Counted from the first letter of the stretch, positions 34,025 to 44,590 are shown. The stretch is 64,000 bases of DNA from Streptosporangiaceae bacterium (GCA_025964695.1 JAOPYK010000074.1:95208-159207), one strand, 5' to 3'. The notes: generated by a model from the letters alone, not told the origin. Numbers and translations are program-made.

Positions 34025-34237
34025 GGAACACCTGGCGGGTATGCCAGTCGACGTTGCGGCGGTCGGGTGGCGGGAATCCACCCTGGCGCCTGTCCGCCGT
34101 CCGCCCGTTCAGCTCGAACACCTGGCCGCGGGCGGTGTCCGTCGCGCCGAAGAAGTGCTGCGAGACGGTGATGACCCCGCGCGAGGTGAGACCGAGGGGG
34201 CCCTTGTCCAGCAGCCGGTGGTGCAGCGAGCACAGGC
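34002..34237 (-). pseudogene. C-terminal relic of an HNH endonuclease
   Basis: Read on the minus strand, one frame encodes SLCSLHHRLLDKGPLGLTSR, which carries the second half of an HNH zinc site, then ITVSQHFFGATDTARGQVFE and finally NVDWHTRQVFRGP before a stop at 34002. This is the normal C-terminus of actinobacterial HNH restriction-type endonucleases. An in-frame TGA lies just upstream of the fragment, and the N-terminal DNA-reading part is absent. Its 3' end overlaps the start of the acyltransferase gene. Confidence 0.65.
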
Positions 34238-34545
34238 TTGCGGATCACGTTCTCCGCCTCGAGTCCGCCGCCGCATCCGGGCGACGCGCTCCAGCCATTC
34301 CATGAGAGCAGGATAGGGCAGCTATGCCAGCATCTGTCCGAGAACGACAAAAATGCGCTGAGCGCAACCGTCCCCGGTGCGTCGCTGTGCCGCCCGGTAA
34401 ACCCGGAATGACGGCATATTACAAGAATGGAGCTTATCGACCACCGGGGTGCGGTGAAGGTAATGGTTGACACAAGTCAGTGGACTGGATCAGGGCGGGT
34501 TTCTAGCCTCGGGGCCGGCGGTCAATGGTCCAGAGGAGTTCCCCC
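34238..34545. other. AT-richer intergenic region before the unknown membrane protein
   Basis: About 300 bp without a supported gene. It contains an AT-rich segment (GACGGCATATTACAAGAATGG, 34402-34430) and TTGACA near 34465 without a good -10 at the expected spacing. The likely ribosome site GAGGAG for the next gene is at its right end. The few upstream codons of the HNH relic frame show no homology. Confidence 0.45.
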
Positions 34546-36126
34546 GTGTTGGAAGAGGTTTCCGCGAAGTCCGAAATGGACCAGCGATATCCTGAACTTG
34601 TTCGCATGGCGTATTTGGTGCTGCCCGGCGACAGGCCACGCAAATACCGGCTGGCGCTGGCCCGGCGGATCGTCGATGAGAGTCTGCCGCAACGAGCCGC
34701 ACGCAATCCGGGCAAGGCCTATGTGCAGGTGCGCACGCGGGTGCTGGCCAGGTCGATGCGGCCGCGATGGCGGCTCCGGATCGGCCTGGGGCGGTGGCTG
34801 AGCGCGCTCCCGGTGGCACTTCCGGAGGATGCGCAGACCGATCCGCTGGTCGAGCTGCCGCCCGAGGTGCGGGCGGCGTACGTGCTGCGGACCGTGGAGG
34901 AGATGCCCTACTACGTCGCGCACGATCAGCTCGTCGCGCTGGGCGTGAGGGACGCCCGGGCGGCGCTGAACGAGGCGGCGGAGGTCGGGGAGCCGGCCGG
35001 GCCGATCGCCGGGCTCTCCGTCGTCCGCGGGCCGGGGCGGCGTCCCCTGCTGCCGGTGGCGGTCGCGTCGGTGCTCACGGTGGTCCTGATCGGGGGCATC
35101 GTGGTGACCGAGAACCGGCACAGGGACGCCCTGCGCAGGGCCGCCGGCGAAGAGGTCGCCATGGTCGGCCCGAAGGCCTGGACGCATGCGGCACACACCC
35201 TGGCCGTGTGGCCCGCCCGTGGTGATCTCGTCTCCAACAGGACCTTCATCGCCGCGGCACTGACGGCGTGGCTGCGCGCCACGGCGCTCAAGACCCACGA
35301 CGGCGCGGCCGGCGGCCCACCGCGCGGGCGGGCACAGTTGCTGTACGCGGGCCGGGTGGATGGAACGCCGGTGGCGTTGCTGTCCGACGGCGGCCGGGTC
35401 GCCCGCTACGTCCAGGCCTCCGGGAGCCCGACCACCGAGCTGTTCCCCGCGCCGCGAGGCGGGACGACTCCGCTGGTGCTGTCCGACAGGCGCTATCTGC
35501 TGCCGCCGTGGGTCTTGGCGGCGCGGGCGTCCGTGCCGGGCCGGTCCTCGCGGCCGGTGACGTTCGAGGACGGGGTGGCCGCCGTGTCCTCCGCAGACAC
35601 CGCCGGCTCCGCCGAGTGCGCGGGCGGACCGGTGCTCGCCTTGCGGGAACCGGACGGCGAGCACACCGTGGCGGACCTGAACGGGCTGGCACTGGCCGAG
35701 GTCCGGCTGCCGGCCCGTCCACCTGCCTGCGCGCTGCCCGCGCCCGACCAGGCTGTGGCCGACGCGGCGGTGACGGAGTTCTGGACGGGGAAACTGCCCG
35801 GAGGCGTGCACGGCCGCTGGCTGTGCTCCCGCTACACCTACCTCGACGGCCGGACGGTCTCGCACGCGACGCTGTTCGAGAACGGCGGGGATCGCCATGC
35901 GACCGGCGACTGCGGTGATGTTCGCGGCGGCGAGGTGAGCGGCCTGTGGTGGCACCCCGGGCACGGTCACTGGTACTACGTCGCGGCCGCCAGCGAGGGC
36001 TTCAAGCCACAGGTGGCCGGGAAGTTCCAGGACACCGGCCGTGAGCACGGCCTGCTCGTGGCCGTCGGGCCGAAGGGCTCCCGGCGGCCGCAGGAGCCGG
36101 TGACGCTGACCGTCCGGCCCCGCTGA
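34546..36126 (+). CDS. Membrane-anchored protein of unknown function
   Basis: A 526-residue protein. Residues about 1-150 are basic and helical (YPELVRMAYLVLPGDRPRKYRLALARRIVDE), faintly like sigma-factor-type helical domains. One transmembrane segment (PVAVASVLTVVLIGGIVVT, about 172-190) places a 330-residue Cys-containing domain outside. The arrangement recalls anti-sigma-like membrane proteins, but no family motif is clear. GTG 34546 is chosen because GAGGAG lies 7 bp upstream; an ATG at 34525 lacks one. It is alone on its strand before the acyl-CoA cluster. Confidence 0.78.
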   Translation: MLEEVSAKSEMDQRYPELVRMAYLVLPGDRPRKYRLALARRIVDESLPQRAARNPGKAYVQVRTRVLARSMRPRWRLRIGLGRWLSALPVALPEDAQTDPLVELPPEVRAAYVLRTVEEMPYYVAHDQLVALGVRDARAALNEAAEVGEPAGPIAGLSVVRGPGRRPLLPVAVASVLTVVLIGGIVVTENRHRDALRRAAGEEVAMVGPKAWTHAAHTLAVWPARGDLVSNRTFIAAALTAWLRATALKTHDGAAGGPPRGRAQLLYAGRVDGTPVALLSDGGRVARYVQASGSPTTELFPAPRGGTTPLVLSDRRYLLPPWVLAARASVPGRSSRPVTFEDGVAAVSSADTAGSAECAGGPVLALREPDGEHTVADLNGLALAEVRLPARPPACALPAPDQAVADAAVTEFWTGKLPGGVHGRWLCSRYTYLDGRTVSHATLFENGGDRHATGDCGDVRGGEVSGLWWHPGHGHWYYVAAASEGFKPQVAGKFQDTGREHGLLVAVGPKGSRRPQEPVTLTVRPR

Positions 36127-36204
36127 TCGTGCGGGGTCGGTCAGGGCTCCCTTACTGGGATCGGGCACACTGGGCCGAACGAGGTTCAGTCGAGAGGGGT
36201 GTCC

Positions 36205-37350
36205 ATGGGCAAGGGACCGCTGGCCGGAGTGCGTGTGATCGAGCTGGCCGGGATCGGACCGGGTCCGTTCGCCGCCATGTTGCTGGCCGACCTGGGCGCC
36301 GAGGTCATCCGGGTGGACCGCGCGTCCGCCGTGAAGCCGGTGCACGGTGCCGGCACGGAGTTCACCAATCGCGGTAAGCGCTCGATCGGCGTGGACCTCA
36401 AGAGCGAGCAGGGCAAGGAGGTCGTGCTCCGCCTGGTCGAGCAGGCCGACGTGCTCATCGAGGGCTTCCGGCCCGGCGTCACCGAGCGCCTGGGCCTGGG
36501 CCCCGAGCAGTGCCTCGAACGCAATCCCAAGCTGGTCTACGGCAGGATGACCGGCTGGGGCCAGGAGGGCCCGCTGGCGCAGAGCGCCGGCCACGACATC
36601 GGCTACATCGCGATCACCGGAGTGCTGCACGCCATCGGGCGGGCGGGCGGTCCGCCGCAGGTGCCGATGAACCTGCTCGGCGACTTCGCCGGCGGCAGCA
36701 TGTACCTGGTGGTCGGCGTCCTGGCCGCGCTGCTCGAGGCCAAGACCAGCCGCCGCGGCCAGGTCGTCGACGCCGCGATCGTGGACGGCACCGCCCATCT
36801 GTCCACCTTCATCCACGGCTTCCTCGCCGGTGGGCTGTGGCGGGACGAGCGAGGGGTGAACATGCTCGACACCGGCGCCCCCTGGTACGACGTGTACGAG
36901 ACGGCAGACGGCAAGCACATGGCGGTCGGCGCGATCGAACCTCAGTTCTACGCCGAGTTCCTCCGGCTCCTCGGCCTGGAAGGGGTGCAGGGCCTGCCCT
37001 CCCAGCACGACCGGGCCGGCTGGCCGGAGCTGCGCGAGCGCTTCGCGGCGGCGTTCAAGGCGAAGACCCGCGACGAATGGGCCGCCGTCTTTCTGCCCGG
37101 CGACGCCTGCGTGGCACCGGTCCTGTCGCTCGAGGAGGCTGCCCAGCACCCGTACAACACCGAGCGCGGGGTCTTCGTCGAGCAGGGCGGCCACGCGCAG
37201 CCCGTCCCGGCGCCGAGGTTCTCCCGGAGCACCCCCCAGATGGGCGGAGCCCCGGCCCTGCCGGGGGAGCACACCCAGGAGGTGCTCACCGATCTGGGCT
37301 TCGGTGACATCGAGGAGTTGCTCGCCGCGGGCGTCATCGCCCAGGCGTAG
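36205..37350 (+). CDS. Alpha-methylacyl-CoA racemase-like CaiB/BaiF protein
   Basis: A 381-residue family III CoA-transferase-fold enzyme. GVRVIELAGIGPGPFAAMLLADLGAEV, NRGKRSIGVDLK and the catalytic-site GHDIGYIAITGVL with LLGDFAGGS (the His and Asp used by alpha-methylacyl-CoA racemase) identify the racemase subgroup. It epimerises 2-methyl-branched acyl-CoAs, such as those from sterol side chains or pristanic acid. ATG 36205 follows GAGAGGGG. The acyl-CoA dehydrogenase gene starts 12 bp after its stop, then a second CaiB/BaiF gene, forming an operon. Confidence 0.92.
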   Translation: MGKGPLAGVRVIELAGIGPGPFAAMLLADLGAEVIRVDRASAVKPVHGAGTEFTNRGKRSIGVDLKSEQGKEVVLRLVEQADVLIEGFRPGVTERLGLGPEQCLERNPKLVYGRMTGWGQEGPLAQSAGHDIGYIAITGVLHAIGRAGGPPQVPMNLLGDFAGGSMYLVVGVLAALLEAKTSRRGQVVDAAIVDGTAHLSTFIHGFLAGGLWRDERGVNMLDTGAPWYDVYETADGKHMAVGAIEPQFYAEFLRLLGLEGVQGLPSQHDRAGWPELRERFAAAFKAKTRDEWAAVFLPGDACVAPVLSLEEAAQHPYNTERGVFVEQGGHAQPVPAPRFSRSTPQMGGAPALPGEHTQEVLTDLGFGDIEELLAAGVIAQA

Positions 37351-37362
37351 GGCGGGGAAGCG

Positions 37363-38533
<1,171 letters not shown>

Positions 38534-38545
38534 GAAGGGTTTCTC

Positions 38546-39712
38546 ATGCTGCAGGGACTGCGGATCCTGGAGATCTCGAGCTTCGTCGCCGCGCCGCTGT
38601 GCGGGATGACGCTCGCGCAGCTCGGCGCCGAGGTGATCCGGGTCGATCCGCTCGGTGGCGCCCCCGACGTCCGCCGCTGGCCGCTGGCCGGCGGCGGCAC
38701 GAGCATCTACTGGGCCGGGCTCAACAAGGGCAAGCGCTCCATCGCCCTCGACCTGCGCGCCCCGGCGGGACGTGAGCTGGTCGTGCGGCTCGCCGCCGAG
38801 ACCGGCATCGTGGTCACCAACGCCCGCTTCCCCTCCTACGAGGATCTGGTCCCGGCCCGCCCGGACCTCATCCACCTGCGGATCGAGGGCCACCACGACG
38901 GGCGGCCCGCCGTCGACTACACCGTCAACGCCGAGACGGGTTTCCCGCTCGCGACCGGGCCGGGCGAGCACACCGGGCCGGTCAACAACGTGGTGCCCGC
39001 CTGGGACCTGGCCTGCGGTCTGTACGCGGCGGTCGGGATCCTCGCGGCCGAGCGTCATCGGAGCCGTACAGGGGAGGGGCGGGCGATCCGGCTGCCGCTC
39101 GCCGACGTCGCCCTGGCCACCGCCGGAAACCTCGGATATCTCGGCGAGGCCGCCGTCAACGGGGTGAACCGGCCGCGGATCGGCAACCATCTGTACGGCG
39201 GATTCGCCCGCGACTTCGCGACCTCCGACGACCGGCGCGTCATGATCGTGACGCTGACCCCGCGGCACTTCGCCGACCTGGGCAGGCTCACCGGTCTCAC
39301 CGAGGTCTTCGCCGAGCTGGCCCGGCTCCTGGGCGCCGACTTCGATCAGGACACCGATCGCTACCGCCATCGGGAGACCATCGCCTCGCTGCTGGAACCC
39401 TGGTTCGCCGGTCGCCGCTACCAGGAGGTGGCCGAGGGACTGGACGGCACGTCCCTGCTCTGGTCGCCCTACCGCACCTTCACCGAGCTGGTGGCGGACA
39501 CGGCCGGCAACCCGCTGCTCACCGTCCTGGACCAGCCCGGCATCGGGCCGCTTCCGGTGCCGGGGTCGCCGCTGGACGCCGGAGGCGACCGGGGCGCGGC
39601 GCCGGCCTCGGTGCCCGGCACCGACACCGACGAGGTGCTGGCCGAGCTGCTCGGCCTGGGCCCGGCGGAACTCGCGGCACTGCGCGCCGGCGGCATCCTC
39701 CCGCACCCATGA
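38546..39712 (+). CDS. 2-methylfumaryl-CoA isomerase-like CaiB/BaiF CoA-transferase
   Basis: A 388-residue protein that follows the Mct pattern well: SSFVAAPLCGMTLAQLGAEV, WAGLNKGKRSIALDLR, VDYTVNAETGFPLATGP, VVPAWDLACGLYAA and RPRIGNHLYGGFARDF. Mct in Chloroflexus moves CoA within mesaconyl-CoA (C1 to C4) in the 3-hydroxypropionate bi-cycle. Other bi-cycle enzymes are not seen here, so the actinobacterial protein may act in mesaconate/C5 dicarboxylate or another acyl-CoA metabolism. It is the third gene of the operon. Confidence 0.87.
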   Translation: MLQGLRILEISSFVAAPLCGMTLAQLGAEVIRVDPLGGAPDVRRWPLAGGGTSIYWAGLNKGKRSIALDLRAPAGRELVVRLAAETGIVVTNARFPSYEDLVPARPDLIHLRIEGHHDGRPAVDYTVNAETGFPLATGPGEHTGPVNNVVPAWDLACGLYAAVGILAAERHRSRTGEGRAIRLPLADVALATAGNLGYLGEAAVNGVNRPRIGNHLYGGFARDFATSDDRRVMIVTLTPRHFADLGRLTGLTEVFAELARLLGADFDQDTDRYRHRETIASLLEPWFAGRRYQEVAEGLDGTSLLWSPYRTFTELVADTAGNPLLTVLDQPGIGPLPVPGSPLDAGGDRGAAPASVPGTDTDEVLAELLGLGPAELAALRAGGILPHP

Positions 39713-40047
39713 TCGAGTGAGTGACCGGCGGATCTTCGGGCCGCGCGGGGTGCTCACCATGATCACGAGCCCGCGCTGAGGCCGTACGCCTCGTTGTGAC
39801 CTGGGTTACAACTGCCCATCGCGATTGCTCTGTGCGCTCACAAGCGAAAGAGAGATGGCGGCTTTAACGTATCCGTCACATGGTTGAAGCCGACGGTTCT
39901 GGCGGTCCGGCGGCTTTCTGGAAACAGTGCTTCCAGGCATTTTGGCGAGCCATTTTCGGCCCCCCGGATGAAGTGCGTGTAAGCGGGTCCGTCTGTCCGG
40001 AGCGCTCCTTGCGCCTGCCGTTTCTCCTGTCCGCAAAAGGAGCGTAC
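39713..40047. other. Intergenic region before the secreted lipase
   Basis: About 335 bp without a supported gene. It contains the CRP-like palindrome at 39795-39810 and an AAAGGAG ribosome site at the right end. Open frames crossing it (for example from 39880) simply extend the lipase frame. Confidence 0.5.
39795..39810. promoter_or_regulatory. CRP/GlxR-like palindrome upstream of the lipase
   Basis: TGTGA-CCTGGG-TTACA matches the CRP-family consensus TGTGA-n6-TCACA with one mismatch, inside a longer imperfect palindrome GTTGTGACCTGGGTTACAAC. It lies about 240 bp before the lipase start. A CRP-type regulator is inferred, not shown. Confidence 0.4.
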
Positions 40048-40908
40048 ATGCGATTTCGTCGCCTGAGGTCATGGGGTGTCGTCGCTGCAGCACTGCTGAG
40101 CACCCTGACCTTCATCACGGTCGTTTCAGGGACCGCTCACGCCGAGATCCCCCCCTCCGGATCGAACGACTGGACTTGTAAGCCGTCGTTCATCCACCCC
40201 AGGCCCGTGGTGCTCGTCCACGGCACCTTCGAGAACATGGCCTTCAACTGGCAGAAGCTCTCGCCCGAGCTGAAGAAGCAGGGCTACTGCGTCTTCGCGC
40301 TCAACTACGGCGGTACCTTCGACGCCCCCATCCAGGGCACCGGCGACATCCCGACGTCAGCCGGCCAGCTGTCCACCTTCGTGGACAAGGTGCTCGCCGC
40401 GACCAAGGTGTCGAAGGTCGACATGGTCGGGCATTCCCAGGGCGGCATGATGCCGCGCTACTACATGAAGTTCCTGGGCGGCGCGACCAAGGTCAACCAG
40501 GTCATCGGGATCTCACCCTCCAACCACGGCACCGACCTCAGCGGCCTGGTGACCCTCGGAAATCTGCTCGGGCTTACCGGGCCGATCGCCAAGATCTGCG
40601 GGCCGGCCTGTGAACAGCAGGTCGTCGGCTCCGCCTTCATCACCAACCTCAACGCCGGTGGCGACACCGTCCCCGGCCCCAAGTACATAGTGCTGGCCAC
40701 CAAGACGGACGAGGTGGTCACCCCCTACACCACGCAGTTCCTGAGCGGCTCCAACGCGCAGAACTTCATCCTCCAGGACAAGTGCTCGGGCGACAACAAC
40801 GCCCACGTCGGCATCATCTTCGACCCCGTGATGATCAAGTTCGTGGAGAACACGCTCGGCTTCTGGGGCCCGAAGGGGCCGATCAACTGCTCCAACCCGC
40901 TGGGCTGA
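40048..40908 (+). CDS. Secreted triacylglycerol lipase / esterase
   Basis: A 286-residue lipase with a typical signal peptide (residues 1-32, ending AHA) so it should be exported. The alpha/beta-hydrolase motifs are RPVVLVHGTFENMAFNW (oxyanion region), VDMVGHSQGGMMPRYY (nucleophile Ser in GHSQGG), TKTDEVVTPYTT (Asp), and a late NNAHVG (His). Cys residues suggest disulfides. ATG 40048 is preceded by AAAGGAG; the frame opens 168 bp earlier without homology. A strong terminator follows. Confidence 0.93.
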   Translation: MRFRRLRSWGVVAAALLSTLTFITVVSGTAHAEIPPSGSNDWTCKPSFIHPRPVVLVHGTFENMAFNWQKLSPELKKQGYCVFALNYGGTFDAPIQGTGDIPTSAGQLSTFVDKVLAATKVSKVDMVGHSQGGMMPRYYMKFLGGATKVNQVIGISPSNHGTDLSGLVTLGNLLGLTGPIAKICGPACEQQVVGSAFITNLNAGGDTVPGPKYIVLATKTDEVVTPYTTQFLSGSNAQNFILQDKCSGDNNAHVGIIFDPVMIKFVENTLGFWGPKGPINCSNPLG

Positions 40909-40970
40909 CGAAGGCTCGCTGACAGGTCTCACTGAGGGCCTCACTGAAGGCCCACTGAAGGCCCACTGGC

Positions 40971-40996
40971 GGCCCGCGGTCTCCGGACCGCGGGCC
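40971..40996. terminator. Strong GC hairpin terminator after the lipase gene
   Basis: GGCCCGCGGTC-TCCG-GACCGCGGGCC forms a perfect 11-bp stem with a 4-base loop, preceded by 11-bp direct repeats of ACTGAAGGCCC (about 40944-40968). It closes the lipase transcript. Confidence 0.75.
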
Positions 40997-41097
40997 GTTG
41001 GCTCGTCTTCGGGGGCCGGCAGGATGCGCCGCCCGCCTCGCGGCCGGGGAGCGAGTGGTGCGTACAGTTCCCCCGAGGCGAACTGAAGGAGCCGAGC

Positions 41098-42888
41098 GTG
41101 ACGGAGATGGCGGTCACCGCGCCGATGCACGGAACGGTCGAGAGCGTCGAGGTCGGCGAGGGGGACACCGTTGCCAAGGGCGGCCCGCTGGTGCTGCTCG
41201 AGTCGATGAAGATGCAGCACGTCATCGAGGCGCCGGCCGACGGGATCGTACGGCGTCTCGCGGTGCGGCCGGGCGACATCGTCGCCGAGGGTGACCAGGT
41301 GGCCGTCCTGGAGGAGGCCGCCGAGCAGACCGAGCCGGCCGCGGCCGCGGCCGGGCCGGATCTGGAGCGGGTGCGGCCCGATCTTGAAGACGTGTTGCGG
41401 CGCCACGCGATCGGCTTGGACGCGGCGCGTCCCGAGGCCGTACGGCGGCGCCACGAACGAGGCGGCCGCACCGCCCGGGAGAACATCGAGGACCTCTGCG
41501 ACCCGGGGACCTTCACCGAGTACGGCGCCCTGGTCATCGCCGCCCAGCGCCGCCGCCGGCCGGTCGAGGAGCTGATCGAGCGCACTCCCGCGGACGGACT
41601 GGTCGCCGGGGTCGGGGACATCGGCGGCCGTCCGGCGGTGGTCCTGTCCTACGACTACATGGTGCTGGCCGGAACCCAGGGCGTGATGAACCACGCCAAG
41701 AAGGACCGGATGTTCGAGCTGGCCGCCCGGCGCCGGATCCCGGTCGTGCTCTTCGCCGAGGGTGGTGGAGGCCGCCCGGGGGACACCGACACGCCGATGA
41801 TCTCCGGGCTGGACACCATGGCGTTCCATCTGTTCGCCCGGCTGAGCGGGCAGGTGCCGCTGATCGGTATCGCCGCCGGGCGCTGCTTCGCCGGCAACGC
41901 CGCGCTGCTCGGCTGCTGCGACGTCATCATCGCCACCGAGGACGCCAACATCGGGATGGGAGGCCCGGCGATGATCGAAGGCGGCGGGCTGGGAGTGTTC
42001 GTCCCCGAGGAGATCGGGCCACTGCCGGTGCAGGTCCGCAACGGTGTGGTGGATCTGCCGGTGAAGGACGAGGCCGAGGCCGTACGGCTCGCGCGCCGTT
42101 ACCTGTCGTACTTCCAGGGGCCGGTGGGGGAGGAGTGGGCGGCCGGGGACCAGCGGGTGCTCAGGCACCTGATCCCCGAGGACCGCAGGCGGGTGTACGA
42201 CGTCCGGGCCGTCATCGAGGCGCTCGCCGACGCCGGCTCCGTGCTGGAACTGCGTGGCGGCTTCGGTGCCGGGATCATCACGGCGCTGGCCCGGATCGAG
42301 GGCCGCGCGGTCGGGCTGGTCGCCAACGATCCCGGCCATCTCGGCGGTGCCATTGACGCGGACGCCGCCGACAAGGCGGCCCGGTTCCTGCAGCTCTGTA
42401 ATGGCCATGGCCTCCCGGTGGTGTCCCTCTGCGACACTCCGGGATTCATGGTCGGCCCGGCCGCCGAGGAGACCGCGACCGTGCGGCACTTCAGCCGGTT
42501 GTTCGTCATCGGGGCCCGGCTGCGGGTGCCGATCTGCATGGTGATCCTGCGTAAGGCGTACGGGCTCGGCGCGCAGGCGATGGCCGGCGGCAGCCTCAAG
42601 GTCCCCGTGTTCACCGTCGCGTGGCCGACCGGAGAGGTCGGCGGGATGGGCCTGGAGGGCGCGGTCCGGCTCGGCTACCGCAAGGAGCTCGAAGCCGCGG
42701 ACGACCCCGAGGCGCTGTTCGAGGAGCTGGTCGCGGCCGCCTACGAGCAGGGCAAGGCCCTCAACGCCGCCACCATCTTCGAGCTCGACGACGTCATCGA
42801 CCCCGCCGACACCCGGCGCTGGATCACCAGCGCGCTCAAGCAGGCCCCGGGGCTCGCCGATCGCCCGGGATTCATCGACACCTGGTGA
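41098..42888 (+). CDS. Fused biotin carboxyl carrier - acyl-CoA carboxyltransferase
   Basis: A 596-residue protein with two domains. Residues 1-75 are a biotinyl/lipoyl carrier domain with ESMKM (biotin Lys 38). Residues about 100-596 are a carboxyltransferase of the propionyl/acetyl-CoA carboxylase beta type (GVMNHAKKDRMFELA, FAEGGGGRPGDTD, oxyanion-type GRCFAGNAALLG, NIGMGGPAMIEGGGLGVF, GHLGGAIDADAADKAARF). The usual partner biotin carboxylase is not adjacent. BCCP fused in front of CT is unusual, since BCCP normally follows biotin carboxylase. GTG 41098 with AAGGAG is the start. Confidence 0.9.
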   Translation: MTEMAVTAPMHGTVESVEVGEGDTVAKGGPLVLLESMKMQHVIEAPADGIVRRLAVRPGDIVAEGDQVAVLEEAAEQTEPAAAAAGPDLERVRPDLEDVLRRHAIGLDAARPEAVRRRHERGGRTARENIEDLCDPGTFTEYGALVIAAQRRRRPVEELIERTPADGLVAGVGDIGGRPAVVLSYDYMVLAGTQGVMNHAKKDRMFELAARRRIPVVLFAEGGGGRPGDTDTPMISGLDTMAFHLFARLSGQVPLIGIAAGRCFAGNAALLGCCDVIIATEDANIGMGGPAMIEGGGLGVFVPEEIGPLPVQVRNGVVDLPVKDEAEAVRLARRYLSYFQGPVGEEWAAGDQRVLRHLIPEDRRRVYDVRAVIEALADAGSVLELRGGFGAGIITALARIEGRAVGLVANDPGHLGGAIDADAADKAARFLQLCNGHGLPVVSLCDTPGFMVGPAAEETATVRHFSRLFVIGARLRVPICMVILRKAYGLGAQAMAGGSLKVPVFTVAWPTGEVGGMGLEGAVRLGYRKELEAADDPEALFEELVAAAYEQGKALNAATIFELDDVIDPADTRRWITSALKQAPGLADRPGFIDTW

Positions 42889-42899
42889 GCCAGGCCGAA

Positions 42900-42914
42900 C
42901 CGAATTACGTTCGG
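42900..42914. promoter_or_regulatory. Inverted repeat before the monooxygenase gene
   Basis: CCGAA-TTACG-TTCGG lies in the 95-bp gap before the flavin monooxygenase. The embedded TTACGTTCGGA also occurs twice before the M50-like gene (32705-32730). It may be an operator. Confidence 0.4.
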
Positions 42915-42983
42915 AACCTAGCGGAAGCCCGGCGCGCGAGTCATGATTCATTTGCGCGGCGGTTCCGGTGAGGGGTGATGGCA

Positions 42984-44465
42984 ATGGGCGCTCGTCGGCC
43001 TCGGGTCGCGATCCTGGGTGCGGGCTTCGGCGGGCTGTGCATGGCCATCAGGCTGAAGGCCGCCGGCCTCACCTCCTTCACCGTCTACGAGAAGGGCCAG
43101 GACGTCGGCGGCACCTGGCGGGACAACACCTATCCCGGCCTGGCCTGTGACGTGCCGTCCTACCTCTACTCCTACTCCTTCGCGCCCTACACCGGCTGGA
43201 CGCGCCGCTATCCCGAGCAGCCGGAGATCCTGGCCTATCTTCGCCGGTGCGCGGAGCGGTTCGGCCTGGAACCGCATCTGCGGTTCGGTACAGAGATCGC
43301 CGAAGCGGTCTTCGACGAGGAGTCCGGGCTGTGGCGGCTGCGCACCGGTACCGGCGAGCAGATCGAGGCCGAGATCGTGGTGTCCGCTCTCGGGCAGCTC
43401 AACCGGCCCCATCTCCCGGACCTTCCCGGCGCCGCGGACTTCGCTGGCACCTGGTTCCACTCCGCCCGGTGGAACCACGACCACGATCTGACCGGCCGCA
43501 GTGTGGCCGTCATCGGCAACGGCGCCAGCGCCGTGCAGTTCGTGCCCCGCATCGCCCGGCGCGCCGGGCGGCTGTCGGTCTTCCAGCGCTCGGCGACCTG
43601 GGTGTTCCCCAAAACCGACTTTCCGTACCCGCGAGGGGCGCGCCGGGCCCTGCGGCTGCGCGCCGTCACCCGCGCCTACCGGCAGTCGCTCTACTGGCGG
43701 CAGGAGATGCTGTTCTTCCTCCTGCTCGGCGGGCGGTTCGGCAGGATGGGGGAGCACCGGGCGGCCGAGCACCTGCGCGAACAGGTCGCCGACGAGGTCC
43801 TGCGCACCACGCTCACCCCGGATTACCCCATCGGCTGCAAGCGCATCGTGATCTCCAGCGACTTCTATCCGGCCCTCACCCGGGACAACGTCGAGGTGGT
43901 GACCGAGCCGATCAGCCGCATCGTGCCGGACGGGATCGTCACCGCGGACGGAACCCACCGGCCCGCCGACACGATCGTCTACGGGACGGGTTTCCGGGCC
44001 ACCGAGTTCCTCGCTCCGCTGGACGTGACCGGTCGGGGCGGCCGCCGGTTGGCCGACACCTGGCGGGACGGGGCGTACGCCTATCTGGGCATGACCGTTC
44101 CCGGCTTCCCCAACTTCTTCCTGCTGTACGGCCCCAACACCAACCTCGGCCATAACTCGATCATCCTCATGCTCGAGTGGCAGACCAGGTACGTCCTGCA
44201 GTGCGTCCAGGCACTCGTCGGCCGCGACCTGGCCTGGCTCGACGTCCGGGAGGACGTGACGCGGCGTTATGAGGCCGGGATCCGGGCCGGGCTGCGCCGC
44301 ACGGTCTGGGAGGCCGGCTGCACGAGCTGGTACAAGACCTCCTCCGGAAAGGTCACCAACAACTGGCCGCTCACCACGGTGCGGTACCGGCGGGAGGTCC
44401 GCCGGCCCAAATTCGAGCACTACCATCTCGCGATCCGGCCGCAGGGGGTGCCGGCGACTCCCTGA
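42984..44465 (+). CDS. Flavin-containing Baeyer-Villiger-type monooxygenase
   Basis: A 493-residue FAD/NADPH monooxygenase. The first Rossmann motif is ILGAGFGG (10-17). The Baeyer-Villiger fingerprint FxGxxxHxxxW appears as FAGTWFHSARWNHD near residue 152, and the NADPH-binding second Rossmann is VIGNGASAVQF (about 176-186). YPGLACDVPSYLYSYSF is typical of cyclic-ketone and steroid monooxygenases. It likely inserts oxygen next to a ketone. ATG 42984 is chosen since AGGGG is about 9 bp before it; ATG 42978 is too close. It is a single gene facing the SBP-VWA gene. Confidence 0.92.
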   Translation: MGARRPRVAILGAGFGGLCMAIRLKAAGLTSFTVYEKGQDVGGTWRDNTYPGLACDVPSYLYSYSFAPYTGWTRRYPEQPEILAYLRRCAERFGLEPHLRFGTEIAEAVFDEESGLWRLRTGTGEQIEAEIVVSALGQLNRPHLPDLPGAADFAGTWFHSARWNHDHDLTGRSVAVIGNGASAVQFVPRIARRAGRLSVFQRSATWVFPKTDFPYPRGARRALRLRAVTRAYRQSLYWRQEMLFFLLLGGRFGRMGEHRAAEHLREQVADEVLRTTLTPDYPIGCKRIVISSDFYPALTRDNVEVVTEPISRIVPDGIVTADGTHRPADTIVYGTGFRATEFLAPLDVTGRGGRRLADTWRDGAYAYLGMTVPGFPNFFLLYGPNTNLGHNSIILMLEWQTRYVLQCVQALVGRDLAWLDVREDVTRRYEAGIRAGLRRTVWEAGCTSWYKTSSGKVTNNWPLTTVRYRREVRRPKFEHYHLAIRPQGVPATP

Positions 44466-44590
44466 CCGGCGGGGAACCTCGAGCTATGAGTCCGCCGTCT
44501 ATTAGAAGAATCCCCGGTTCGGTGGGGATCAGTACCGGTACGGTGATCGGCGCGCCGTGCCGCCCGGTGCTGCTTCTGGAGGTCTCTTCC

